This document shows, one piece after another, positions 1 to 7,226 of a stretch of DNA of 22,625 nt; the first letter of the stretch is position 1; every line of letters begins with the position of its first letter. The translations under genes and the position numbers were made by a program. The notes below the pieces were generated by a model that did not search any database, had not been told where the DNA came from, and saw only the letters and a program-made list of their open reading frames with translations. Source of the stretch: Candidatus Gastranaerophilales bacterium (GTDB lineage Bacteria > Cyanobacteriota > Vampirovibrionia > Gastranaerophilales > UBA9971); NCBI GenBank assembly GCA_028277195.1, contig JANQGS010000135.1:1-22625 (forward strand), in the 5' to 3' direction.

Positions 1-41
1 AGCATTATTTTATTATACGTACCACTCATTAAAATGACCCA

Positions 42-82
42 AAAAAGCTGAAACCATGATGAACTCATGGTTTCAGCTTTTT
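42..82. terminator. Bidirectional intrinsic terminator hairpin
   Basis: Perfect 18-bp inverted repeat: left arm 42-59, loop TGAAC (60-64), right arm 65-82. The left arm begins with an A run and the right arm ends in a T run (78-82), so the hairpin has intrinsic-terminator shape in both directions. It probably ends a gene lying left of the window and insulates the ATPase gene to the right. Confidence 0.85.
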
Positions 83-129
83 ACTCTGTCAAACTTCCGA
101 CAAGAGGGGCTTGGGGTAGGGTGTATTAT

Positions 130-160
130 CGCAAATCATAAAGTTGCCTTTCAATTTGCG
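130..160. promoter_or_regulatory. Operator-like inverted repeat over promoter
   Basis: CGCAAAT (130-136) and ATTTGCG (154-160) form a perfect 7-bp inverted repeat with 17 bp between the arms. It straddles the -35 box and spacer of the promoter at 144-172, where a repressor dimer would bind. A third partial copy (GCAAAT) follows at 173-178. No regulator gene is visible nearby, so the role is inferred from position only. Confidence 0.4.
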
Positions 161-172
161 AAGGTGTATAAT
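144..172 (+). promoter_or_regulatory. Sigma70-type promoter of the ATPase gene
   Basis: TTGCCT at 144-149, a 17-bp spacer, then a perfect TATAAT at 167-172. The predicted start of transcription is near 179, about 28 nt before the ATG at 207. It is the best-matching promoter I found in the window. Confidence 0.7.
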
Positions 173-206
173 GCAAATAGTGAAGTTTTAATCAAAAGAT
201 TGTCTC

Positions 207-1476
207 ATGGCTATTATACACAGACATATTGAGAACATAATCATAAAAGCGTTAAATTCCTTCCCGGCAATATATATAAACGGCCCAAGGCAGGCAGGCA
301 GGCAAGACTACTCTTGTTAAAGAAATACTCTCTGATAAATTTAAGGGCAAGTTTATTACCTTTGATGATATTCTGGAAAGAAGCGCAGTGGTTAGAAACC
401 CTGTTAACTGGCTTAGAGATGCCGGTTATCCTTTAATTATTGATGAAGTTCAGATGGTACCGGATATTTTTAGGCCCTTGAAAATGCTGGTTGATGAGCA
501 GCGTTATGAATCTTTAAAAGAAGAGTCCAGTGCAAACGGAAGATATGTGCTGACAGGTTCTGCAAATTTAATGATTGTCCCGGAACTTGCTGATGCTATG
601 GTTGGAAGAATGGCTACGATTACATTACTGCCTTTTTCTGCTGAAGAAATTTTATCAACTGAATCTAATTTTATACAAAAATGTTTTGACAAGGATTTTA
701 AAGGGCTCAACAGGGACGACAAACCTGTCTGCGAGGTTATGGAAAAAGCAACTTTCCCTGAACTTACAGATATGCCTGATGATTTAAAACAAAGCTGGTT
801 CCAGAACTATGTAAGAAAAATTACCATTGAAGACCCTAAACAGATTTACAACCTTGAAAAAGCTGAATACATGCCTGTTTTACTTCAATCCCTGGCAGCC
901 AGGGTGGGGAATTTAATCAACGATGCGGATTTATCCCGAGACACAGGCTTAACTGCTGTTACAGCAAGAACGTACAGGAACATATTAAATGGTACTTTTA
1001 TAACAAATTATCTTAATCCCTGGTACAGGAATATAAGTAAAAGGCTTGTTAAGTCAGGTAAAATATATTTTTATGACACTATGCTTTTGAGCTATATTTT
1101 AAAGTCCACTCCAAAAGAACTACAAAGAACAAACCCGGCACTTTTCGGACATATACTTGAAAACTTTGTTTTTTCAGAGCTGATAAAATTGAACAATAAG
1201 GTCGCTGAAAATACGGATATTAGTTTTTACAGGACAAGAGACGGGAAGGAAGTGGACTTTGTTCTTGAAAGAGGTTCGAGCCTGGTAGGTATAGAAGTTA
1301 AAAGCTCTGAGAAGATAAGTTCAAAAGACATAGCAGGTCTTAAAGAGCTGAAAGAAGCGGCAGGAAGTGATTTCATCTGTGGAATTGTTTTATGCAATAC
1401 CCCGAGAGTTATAAGCTATGATGAAGACATCTATCTTGTACCTGTAAGTGCACTGTGGGGGGGTAGGGCGCATTGA
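207..1476 (+). pseudogene. Frameshifted AAA ATPase, AAA_14/DUF4143 type
   Basis: An ATG at 207 opens a frame reading through FPAIYINGPRQAG, the lead-in to a Walker A motif, and then hits a stop at 318-320. The rest of the protein lies in another frame (about 304-1476). The cause is a tandem run of four GGCA units at 289-304: with three units the frame reads GPRQAGKTTLVKEIL without a break, giving about 421 residues. Downstream features are a Walker B (YPLIIDEVQ), the sensor-like segment VLTGSANL, a winged-helix-like part, and a C-terminal DUF4143 nuclease-fold motif (YRTRDGKEVDFVLERG...GIEVKSS). The family is common in bacteria and archaea but its function is poorly defined. The GTG at 388 used for the longest open frame lacks the P-loop, so that product would be inactive. 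The change could be real decay, reversible slippage or a sequencing error. Confidence 0.85.
289..304 (+). repeat. (GGCA)4 tetranucleotide repeat in the Walker A codons
   Basis: Four uninterrupted GGCA units in the codons for the P-loop. Three units restore the conserved reading frame, so this copy number sets the gene to OFF. Confidence 0.8.
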
Positions 1477-1568
1477 TGCATTCTGTAATCGGTGGAGACT
1501 TTATTATTTTTTTTCAGCATGATTAAATATAGAATACTGTTGGGTAATAATAAACGGAGCACATATAA

Positions 1569-1721
1569 ATGAAACGCACATTAGAAGGCACAAAAAGAAA
1601 AAGACAGAGAGTAAGCGGTTTTCTGGTAAGAATGAGCACACCCGGGGGCAGGGCCGTTATCAGGAGAAGAAGGGCAAAAGGCCGCCATTCTCTCGGAATT
1701 GAGTATAAAAAACGCGCATAA
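1569..1721 (+). CDS. rpmH: 50S ribosomal protein L34
   Basis: A 50-residue, highly basic protein, MKRTLEGTKRKRQRVSGF..., with the diagnostic L34 core RMSTPGGRAVIRRRRAKGRH. L34 is a small protein of the large ribosomal subunit that contacts 23S rRNA. The KRTLEGT opening resembles cyanobacterial L34 more than the KRTFQP/KRTYQP form of most other bacteria, and the C-terminus is a few residues longer than usual (SLGIEYKKRA). CGGAG at 1555-1559 is the only Shine-Dalgarno candidate and its spacing is loose. The TAA stop (1719-1721) shares its last A with the ATG of rnpA, so the two are translationally coupled, as is common for this pair. Confidence 0.97.
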   Translation: MKRTLEGTKRKRQRVSGFLVRMSTPGGRAVIRRRRAKGRHSLGIEYKKRA

Positions 1722-2086
1722 TGCTTCCCAGGGAAGAAAGATTAACCCGAAGCAGTGAATTTGCATATGTATACCGCCAGAAACGCTCAGTTGCAAATTC
1801 ACTGCTCGTCTTATATGTTGGCAGTAAAAAGCGTGATGCTTCAAAACCCACCCGGGTCGGCTTTATTGTAGGGAAAAAAGTGCATAAAAACGCTGTTAAA
1901 CGCAACAGGGTAAAGCGGCTTGTAAGAGAGGCATATAAAAACCTCAGAAAAGATGAAAACTTCCCCCTGAAAAATTACCGGCAATTAATTTTTATTCCCA
2001 GGGCAAGTAGTGTTGACGCTGACTATAATCAGATATATGATGCTGTAATAAACTGCATTAACCGAGCGTTTAAAAAATATAGCTGA
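1721..2086 (+). CDS. rnpA: Ribonuclease P protein component
   Basis: A 121-residue basic protein, normal for the family. It is the protein subunit of RNase P, which helps the catalytic RNA cleave the 5' leader from precursor tRNAs. The N-terminal LTRSSEFAYVYRQKRSVAN matches the family pattern, and the signature RNR helix is clear (KNAVKRNRVKRLVREAY, about residues 56-72). Its ATG overlaps the rpmH stop by one base. The RNase P RNA gene is not in this window. A TTG or GTG start further upstream is not needed because the alignment with family N-termini begins at this Met. Confidence 0.97.
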   Translation: MLPREERLTRSSEFAYVYRQKRSVANSLLVLYVGSKKRDASKPTRVGFIVGKKVHKNAVKRNRVKRLVREAYKNLRKDENFPLKNYRQLIFIPRASSVDADYNQIYDAVINCINRAFKKYS

Positions 2087-2116
2087 GCCTTGAAAACTTA
2101 ATACAGACTCTTTAAA

Positions 2117-2146
2117 GACCAGTGTCGCACGGCAAAACCCCTGGTC
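2117..2146 (+). promoter_or_regulatory. Hairpin just upstream of a strong ribosome binding site
   Basis: GACCAG (2117-2122) pairs perfectly with CTGGTC (2141-2146) around an 18-nt loop. It ends two bases before the strong SD of the small ORF at 2166. It may be a leader structure that controls access to the SD; the role is inferred from position only. Confidence 0.35.
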
Positions 2147-2165
2147 GGAAAGGAGGGAAGACAAT

Positions 2166-2240
2166 ATGGTTATTCACATAACAGAAAGAGAGCTAGTAGC
2201 GATAGCCCTCATTCTAAAAATAGTATGTGACTTAACTTAA
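2166..2240 (+). CDS. Candidate small peptide, 24 aa, between rnpA and yidD
   Basis: ATG at 2166 preceded by AAGGAGG (2150-2156), nine bases away, the strongest Shine-Dalgarno match in the neighbourhood and better than those of rpmH or yidD. The frame encodes MVIHITERELVAIALILKIVCDLT and ends at TAA. Residues 9-24 are hydrophobic with one Cys, compatible with a short amphipathic or membrane helix. I do not recognise a family. It sits between a hairpin upstream (2117-2146) and a second hairpin downstream (2251-2268), like a leader peptide ahead of yidD. It could instead be a decoy: the SD may be chance, or the transcript may hold a structured RNA. No homology was checked. Confidence 0.4.
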   Translation: MVIHITERELVAIALILKIVCDLT

Positions 2241-2250
2241 GTCTACCAGC

Positions 2251-2268
2251 TGCGGGCTTTTGCTCGCA
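2251..2268 (+). promoter_or_regulatory. Short GC-rich hairpin between small ORF and yidD
   Basis: TGCGGGC (2251-2257) pairs with GCTCGCA (2262-2268) with one G-T pair and a TTTT loop. No T run follows, so it does not look like a canonical terminator. It may attenuate or stabilise the yidD message. Confidence 0.35.
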
Positions 2269-2297
2269 ACCCTCTGTATTAGGTATTATAACAAATT

Positions 2298-2507
2298 ATG
2301 AAAATAATAACAATCCTTATAATTAATGTATATCAAAAAATTTCTAAAAATATCCTACCTAAGTCATGCAGGTTCTATCCGACCTGCTCAGAGTACACAA
2401 AACAGGCTATTGTAAAATACGGAACACTAAAGGGCCTATGGTTGGGAGTAAAAAGGATTTTCCGATGCCATCCCCTTAATTCCGGAGGCTATGACCCCTT
2501 AATATAA
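2298..2507 (+). CDS. yidD: Membrane protein insertion efficiency factor YidD
   Basis: A 69-residue protein of the YidD (Haemolytic) family. It has an N-terminal amphipathic/hydrophobic stretch (KIITILIINVYQKIS), the signature CRFYPTCSEYTKQAI (from about residue 24), and the ending RCHPLNSGGYDPLI, all diagnostic. YidD is thought to act at the inner face of the cytoplasmic membrane and assist YidC-dependent insertion. In most genomes yidC follows immediately; here the last 9 bases overlap the 3' end of the convergent exoprotein gene and yidC is absent from the window. No good SD precedes the ATG, so expression may depend on the upstream transcript. Confidence 0.95.
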   Translation: MKIITILIINVYQKISKNILPKSCRFYPTCSEYTKQAIVKYGTLKGLWLGVKRIFRCHPLNSGGYDPLI

Positions 2508-4262
2508 TAATATAGGCTCTAAAACCTCATAAAATTTGAACTTTGCGCTGCAATTACTTCCGCCTGCATTACATGGTATGCCGGCGAACTTATTTAAGTC
2601 ATTCCCGATGTTAATTCTTTCTGCTGACCCGCCAAATTCACTGAATCGGAATAAATCCGCTCCGCCTACAGTATCATTTCCTAAAGGGTTGAAACTACGT
2701 GTTAAAAAATTCAGGTTATTTCCTTCTTTTATTAACCCGCCCGGCTTTACGTGGAACTTTTCAGGCTCGACTGCACGGGCCTTTTTAATAGTATTTATAA
2801 CTTCGGGTTCTTTAATAAGCTCAAAATTATATACCTCAGAAGTTTTTCCCTTTGCCCTGAGTTTGGAAATCTCCCTGTTGAGGGGATTATATACGTTTAT
2901 GTTGCCCTTTTGCGCGGTAATTTCCAGTTTTCCCGAACCCAGCAGCTCAGGGTCAATCCTGCCTGTGAGCGTATTTGTATTAACTTTTATTATATCCGCA
3001 TTTTCATCTTCAAACTTCCTGATTCCCCTGACATTGTTTGAAATAAGGTTTATGTCACCTGATTTGCCGGTTATTTTGATTTTTTTCGACGTTGCAATAC
3101 CGGCATTCCCGGCAATGTTGAACTCGCCCGCGCTTAGAGTAAACGCGCCGTTTTTCTCTACCGGGCCGTTTATGCTTAAAGTGTTATTTTTTGAGACACT
3201 CAGTACTACTGTGCGTTTAGCCGGGTTTGATATGTGGAATTTATTATTCGGGTCGTTATCATAGCTCAAAGCAAGCCTATTCAGGTCATTATCATATGAT
3301 TCAAGCGCCAGGTCCTGGTCATTAAGGCTTAGGCGGACTGTTTTACCGGCGTCCAGGCTCATATCATCAACGGAAATTTTATTTGCGTTAATTTGAAGGT
3401 TTCCGCCGGCAATAAGTTCCCCCGTGTTCTCGGAAACAAGGTAAACCGTACCGTTAGCAGACTGTATTGCCTGGCTGGCATAGTTTATGAACTGTGATAC
3501 GCCTTTATTTTTTGCTCGTGCAACCAGGTTAACAGTACCTTTGTCCGCCAGTATGTCAGAATCATAAATATACGCGCTGCCATTGCCTTTTGATGCCTTA
3601 ATACCGTTTGCGTTCCTGGCTATATTATCATTTTTGAACTTAAAATTAACGCCGTCTGCCGTAATCATTTGTATAGCGCCGTTGGAGGAATGAATTTGCG
3701 AGTTATCCATATAAATCATTCCCGCTGACACAAATGCTACTCCGTACGGTGTGTTAAATTCGGAGTTGCTAATTTGCAGATGTGAAATACCGTCATTTTT
3801 ATTATCGAATTTTGCCTGCGAGGCTGTTATTTTTACATCTTTAACGGTGGAAACTATTAATGAAGGCAGGTTTACCTCAGCCCCGTCAAAATAAACACCG
3901 TTCGGGTTAATTAATATTATTTTGCCTGATGTTTCACCGGTGCCCCCGGCGGTAATTTGACCGTTTATCCGGCTCAGGTTGCCTCCTATCACCCTGTGTA
4001 TTAAGGTCTGGTTGTTTGCGTTAAAAATGTTATGCAGTGTTTCATTTGCGTTTATATTTAACTCATTCCAGTTAACCTCGGCTTGTAAACCCTCAACAGC
4101 GTCTGTTGAGACCTCGGTTAAATTGCCGTTTACATCATTAACAGTTGCCCCGCTTACACTCTGCACGTCACTCGCTGAAACTGCAAATACCTGTGCGGGT
4201 AACAAATTCAATGCTAAAATAAAAAGACTTAAAGCCCCTATTTTACTTGCCCTGATATTCAT
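2499..4262 (-). CDS. Secreted filamentous-haemagglutinin N-domain (TPS) protein
   Basis: A 587-residue protein (ATG at 4262 with AAAGG eight bases upstream; a TTG at 4316 would add 18 basic residues). The N-terminus is a signal peptide (MNIRASKIGALSLFILALNLLPAQVFA). The haemagglutination-activity/TPS domain follows: NETLHNIFNANNQTLIHRVIGG, then SGKIILINPNGVYFDGAEVNLPSLIVST, the classic NPNGV motif. The remainder is Asn/Ser/Gly-rich and reads as repetitive beta-helix. TPS proteins cross the outer membrane through a TpsB/FhaC pore; no such gene is in the window. The only two cysteines lie 20-27 residues from the C-terminus in a C-X6-C loop, as in adhesins that stay anchored by a terminal disulfide. 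At this size it is short for an adhesin and the cargo role is unknown. The 3' end overlaps yidD by 9 bp. Confidence 0.85.
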   Translation of the reverse strand: MNIRASKIGALSLFILALNLLPAQVFAVSASDVQSVSGATVNDVNGNLTEVSTDAVEGLQAEVNWNELNINANETLHNIFNANNQTLIHRVIGGNLSRINGQITAGGTGETSGKIILINPNGVYFDGAEVNLPSLIVSTVKDVKITASQAKFDNKNDGISHLQISNSEFNTPYGVAFVSAGMIYMDNSQIHSSNGAIQMITADGVNFKFKNDNIARNANGIKASKGNGSAYIYDSDILADKGTVNLVARAKNKGVSQFINYASQAIQSANGTVYLVSENTGELIAGGNLQINANKISVDDMSLDAGKTVRLSLNDQDLALESYDNDLNRLALSYDNDPNNKFHISNPAKRTVVLSVSKNNTLSINGPVEKNGAFTLSAGEFNIAGNAGIATSKKIKITGKSGDINLISNNVRGIRKFEDENADIIKVNTNTLTGRIDPELLGSGKLEITAQKGNINVYNPLNREISKLRAKGKTSEVYNFELIKEPEVINTIKKARAVEPEKFHVKPGGLIKEGNNLNFLTRSFNPLGNDTVGGADLFRFSEFGGSAERINIGNDLNKFAGIPCNAGGSNCSAKFKFYEVLEPILLY

Positions 4263-4351
4263 TTTTTTAACCTTTGCTTTTGTATCGTCTGGTATCTTAA
4301 TTTTATATTTTTTCAAATATCGTTTAATCTATCCGAAGGTTAATATCTTTT

Positions 4352-4690
4352 TTATTCAATTATACCTAAAATTTTATCCGGTTGAATATCCTGGTAATTA
4401 TTAATAGATAAATAATTATTCATTGCAATTTTACTTTTGTTGACTATATTGGTTTTGGGGTTTTCCCTCCGGCCTGTCAGCTCAACCTTTTTACTAATCA
4501 GCTTTTTTAGCCTGCCTTCCAGCTCTTTCCTCCTGCTCACAAGGTCTTCCTTATCCAGGTTAAAAGAGCGGCCCATATAATTATCAACATCATTGAGAAA
4601 ACTCAGCAGGTTCAGCTTTTCCTCAACGTCTTCTATCGCTTTTTTATGACAAATTATTTCATCGCTTATTAACTGCAAGATATTGTTCAA
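4352..4690 (-). CDS. Small coiled-coil protein of unknown function
   Basis: A charged helical protein of about 112 residues with a predicted coiled-coil core (KKAIEDVEEKLNLLSFL and SRRKELEGRLKKLISKKVEL). The C-terminal part is Asn-rich (NNYLSINNYQ). I do not recognise a family; there is no signal peptide or membrane segment. The start is uncertain: GTG at 4699 lies inside the AAGGTGG SD, whereas TTG at 4690 sits five bases after it and is preferred. Upstream on the minus strand is an AT-rich stretch with TATAAT-like boxes (about 4712-4728). It lies directly 5' of the exoprotein gene on the same strand and is probably co-transcribed with it. Confidence 0.65.
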   Translation of the reverse strand: MNNILQLISDEIICHKKAIEDVEEKLNLLSFLNDVDNYMGRSFNLDKEDLVSRRKELEGRLKKLISKKVELTGRRENPKTNIVNKSKIAMNNYLSINNYQDIQPDKILGIIE

Positions 4691-4791
4691 AATTTCCACC
4701 TTTTTATATATTTATTATATATAATAGCCCTAAAATAAACTTATTAAATCACAAGCGGTAATGATTTTTTAATCTCGCCATATCACCCATA

Positions 4792-4805
4792 AGGGTTAAC
4801 ACCCT
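4792..4805. promoter_or_regulatory. Small palindrome in the divergent aroC promoter region
   Basis: AGGGT-TAAC-ACCCT is a perfect 5-bp inverted repeat around TAAC. It lies about 46 bp upstream of a TATAAT (4851-4856) that precedes aroC. An operator is possible; evidence is positional only. Confidence 0.25.
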
Positions 4806-4876
4806 GTTAAATAAAATTCTCCGACATTATTCATTTATCTAATTCTAAGTTATAATAATAACCTGGAGGATAATTA

Positions 4877-5929
4877 ATGAAATTCAGGTTTCTCACAGCC
4901 GGAGAATCACACGGGAAATGCCTTACCGCAATAATTGAAGGAGTACCGGCCGGTTTTAGTATAAATATTGAAAACATAAATAAATCCCTGGCAAAAAGGC
5001 AAGAAGGCTACGGCCGCGGCGCCAGGATGCAAATTGAAAAAGACCGGGTAATAATTAACTCCGGCGTGCGCCATGGCTATACAACAGGTGCGCCGGTTAC
5101 ACTTGTGATTGAAAATAAGGACTGGGAAAACTGGAAAATCCCCATGTCAGTCGAGCCTGTCAATATGGATGACCCAAAAACGGCAAGACTTGCGGAAGAG
5201 AAAAGAATAACCCGCGTAAGGCCCGGCCACGCTGACCTGGCAGGCGTAATAAAATACGGCCATAATGACGTAAGGGATGTACTGGAGCGCTCAAGCGCGA
5301 GAGAAACCGCTATAAGAGCAGCAGTAGGAGCTTTTGCAAAAGGTCTTTTAGGGGAGTTTGGCATTAATATTGAGAGCAGGTGTGATATTGATAAAGAAGC
5401 CATAGACAGGGCAAGGCAAGAAGGTGATACCCTCGGCGGCATGCTGGAAATAACCGCCGGAAATGTTCCTGTTGGCCTGGGCAGTTATGTACACTGGGAC
5501 AGGCGGCTTGACGGGCGCATTGCGCAGGCAATAATGAGCATTCCTGCCATAAAATCAGTCAGCATCGGTGCAGGTGAGGACGTTGCAAGGCTGCCCGGGT
5601 CTCAAATTCATGATGAGATAAATACTGATTACTCTCGAAAAACCAATAATGCCGGCGGGATTGAGGGCGGTATGTCAAATGGCATGCCGATTGTGGTGAA
5701 AGCTGCCATGAAACCCATACCTACGCTTAAAAAACCGTTGAAATCAGTTGATATTGCAACCGGGCAGGAGCATATCGCCCACTATGAAAGGTCGGATGTC
5801 TGTGCGCTGGAGGCTGCCGGAGTTGTTGCGGAAGCTATGCTTGCAATTATAATCACGGACGCTTTCCTGGAAAAATTTGGCGGGGATAGCCTTGAAGAAA
5901 TAAAGAAAAATGTCGAAAAAACCGCTTAA
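4877..5929 (+). CDS. aroC: Chorismate synthase
   Basis: A 350-residue protein with the full set of chorismate synthase signatures: FLTAGESHGKCLTAIIEGVPAG at the N-terminus, RQEGYGRGARMQIEKD, the FMN-site region GHADLAGVIKYGHNDVRDVLERSSARETA, GGIEGGMSNGMPI, and RSDVCALEAAGVVAEAM near the end. It makes chorismate from EPSP, the last step of the shikimate pathway; it is a cytoplasmic homotetramer needing reduced FMN. GGAGG lies seven bases before the ATG, and a TATAAT at 4851-4856 gives a plausible -10 box with a short leader. No other shikimate gene is adjacent. Its 3' end overlaps the TPR gene by 20 bp, which suggests coupling. Confidence 0.97.
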   Translation: MKFRFLTAGESHGKCLTAIIEGVPAGFSINIENINKSLAKRQEGYGRGARMQIEKDRVIINSGVRHGYTTGAPVTLVIENKDWENWKIPMSVEPVNMDDPKTARLAEEKRITRVRPGHADLAGVIKYGHNDVRDVLERSSARETAIRAAVGAFAKGLLGEFGINIESRCDIDKEAIDRARQEGDTLGGMLEITAGNVPVGLGSYVHWDRRLDGRIAQAIMSIPAIKSVSIGAGEDVARLPGSQIHDEINTDYSRKTNNAGGIEGGMSNGMPIVVKAAMKPIPTLKKPLKSVDIATGQEHIAHYERSDVCALEAAGVVAEAMLAIIITDAFLEKFGGDSLEEIKKNVEKTA

Positions 5930-7205
5930 AAAAGTCGCAAGATACTTTATAGACAGGGGCAGGGTTTATTATAACTCTGAAAATTTTGACCTGGCTTTAG
6001 AATGCTTTAAAAAAGCCATGGAAGTCCAGCCTGAAACTGAATGGGGATATTTTTACGCAGGCCGGGCTTTATATAAATTAAAAAGGTATGATGAGGCGAT
6101 AGAGCTCTTTTTAAAGGCAATAGAACAGGATTCTTCCCGTCCGGACTTTTATAAATGGCTCGCTCACTGCTATAAAAGAAAAGAGGACTATGAAAAAGCG
6201 CTTTTTAACTATAAAAAAGTGCTGCAAACAGACCCCGGGGACTACCTCGTATACTTTGAAGTGGGCGATATGTTCCAGTTGCAGGAAAAATACGACCAGG
6301 CGCTTGTTAATTTCAAGAAAGCCATTACGATTGAGCCGGGGTTTGCGCTCTGCCACAGCGAAATCGGCAATACATACTTTTATATGGGAAAGTTTGAGGA
6401 GGCTGTTAAAAACCTTGAAAAGGCTTGCGGTCTTGACAAACAAAACCCCGGCTTTTATTACAAACTTGCCAGGAGCTATTTCCAGTTAAAAAATTTTAAT
6501 ATGGCGGAGGGGAATTTCAAGAAATCCCTTGCCCTTGATAGGGAAAACATTGCCTCATACGGCTACCTGGCAAATATAGCCCTGCAAAAAAGGGATGTTG
6601 ACGGAGCGATTAATTATTACCGGGATGCTTTAAAAATATATCCCGATATGCCCTCGACTTATTTACAGCTCATAAACCTTTGCAGCAGGGCGAAAAAGTA
6701 TGAAACAGCAGTGTTTTATACTTTTAAATTCCTGGAAAGATATCCCGGCGACCCGCATAATACCGCCCTGTATAAGAACCTTGGGCTGATATGCCTGGAA
6801 ACCCAAAAGTACGACCCTGCTATTGAGTATTTAGACAGGGCCCTTGAATTAACCCCGGGCGACACTGGAATCATTTTAAGCACGGGTTTTGCGTATCTTG
6901 AAAAAGATGAAAATGAAAAAGCTTTTGAGCGATTTAAAAAAGTACTGGAAATAAATCCGGATGACCCTAATGTTAACTTCGGGCTGTCCTGTTATTACAC
7001 TAAAATCGATGATTTTTCAAGTTCAATCAGGCATTTGAGAAATGCTCGCCGCTTAAGCTGCGATAAAACCGGCTTATATTTTTATATGGGGTATTATTTC
7101 TTTAAAAGACGCAAAAATGGGCTTTCAAAAAAGTATTTTGACAAGGCAATAGAGCTAAATCCCTCCATTAACCGGAGCATTGAGAAGCTCGTCAAGCTAT
7201 CCTGA
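5910..7205 (+). CDS. TPR-repeat protein, about 12 repeats
   Basis: A 431-residue protein made almost wholly of tetratricopeptide repeats of 34-ish residues. Units such as YDEAIELFLKAIEQD, YDQALVNFKKAITIEPG, FEEAVKNLEKACGLD, YDPAIEYLDRALELTPGD and NEKAFERFKKVLEINPDD carry the expected A-x3-F/Y-x2-A pattern. TPR solenoids bind other proteins; the partner cannot be read from sequence. There is no signal peptide or membrane helix, so it is probably cytoplasmic. The ATG at 5910 lies inside the end of aroC (20-bp overlap, different frame) and is favoured because the basic opening MSKKPLKKVARYFIDRGRVYY leads straight into the first repeat. It ends 21 bp from the convergent helicase gene. Confidence 0.85.
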   Translation: MSKKPLKKVARYFIDRGRVYYNSENFDLALECFKKAMEVQPETEWGYFYAGRALYKLKRYDEAIELFLKAIEQDSSRPDFYKWLAHCYKRKEDYEKALFNYKKVLQTDPGDYLVYFEVGDMFQLQEKYDQALVNFKKAITIEPGFALCHSEIGNTYFYMGKFEEAVKNLEKACGLDKQNPGFYYKLARSYFQLKNFNMAEGNFKKSLALDRENIASYGYLANIALQKRDVDGAINYYRDALKIYPDMPSTYLQLINLCSRAKKYETAVFYTFKFLERYPGDPHNTALYKNLGLICLETQKYDPAIEYLDRALELTPGDTGIILSTGFAYLEKDENEKAFERFKKVLEINPDDPNVNFGLSCYYTKIDDFSSSIRHLRNARRLSCDKTGLYFYMGYYFFKRRKNGLSKKYFDKAIELNPSINRSIEKLVKLS

Positions 7206-7226
7206 GCCTTAATAAGTCAACTTGCG

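Noticed and set aside
388..1476. GTG-started frame as an intact ATPase gene
   Set aside because: It lacks the Walker A motif, which is encoded upstream in the other frame; the whole locus is better described as one frameshifted gene.
2536..3264. 242-codon open frame on the plus strand inside the exoprotein gene
   Set aside because: It lies antisense to a protein with a signal peptide, TPS domain and NPNGV motif; it has no SD and no recognisable domain.
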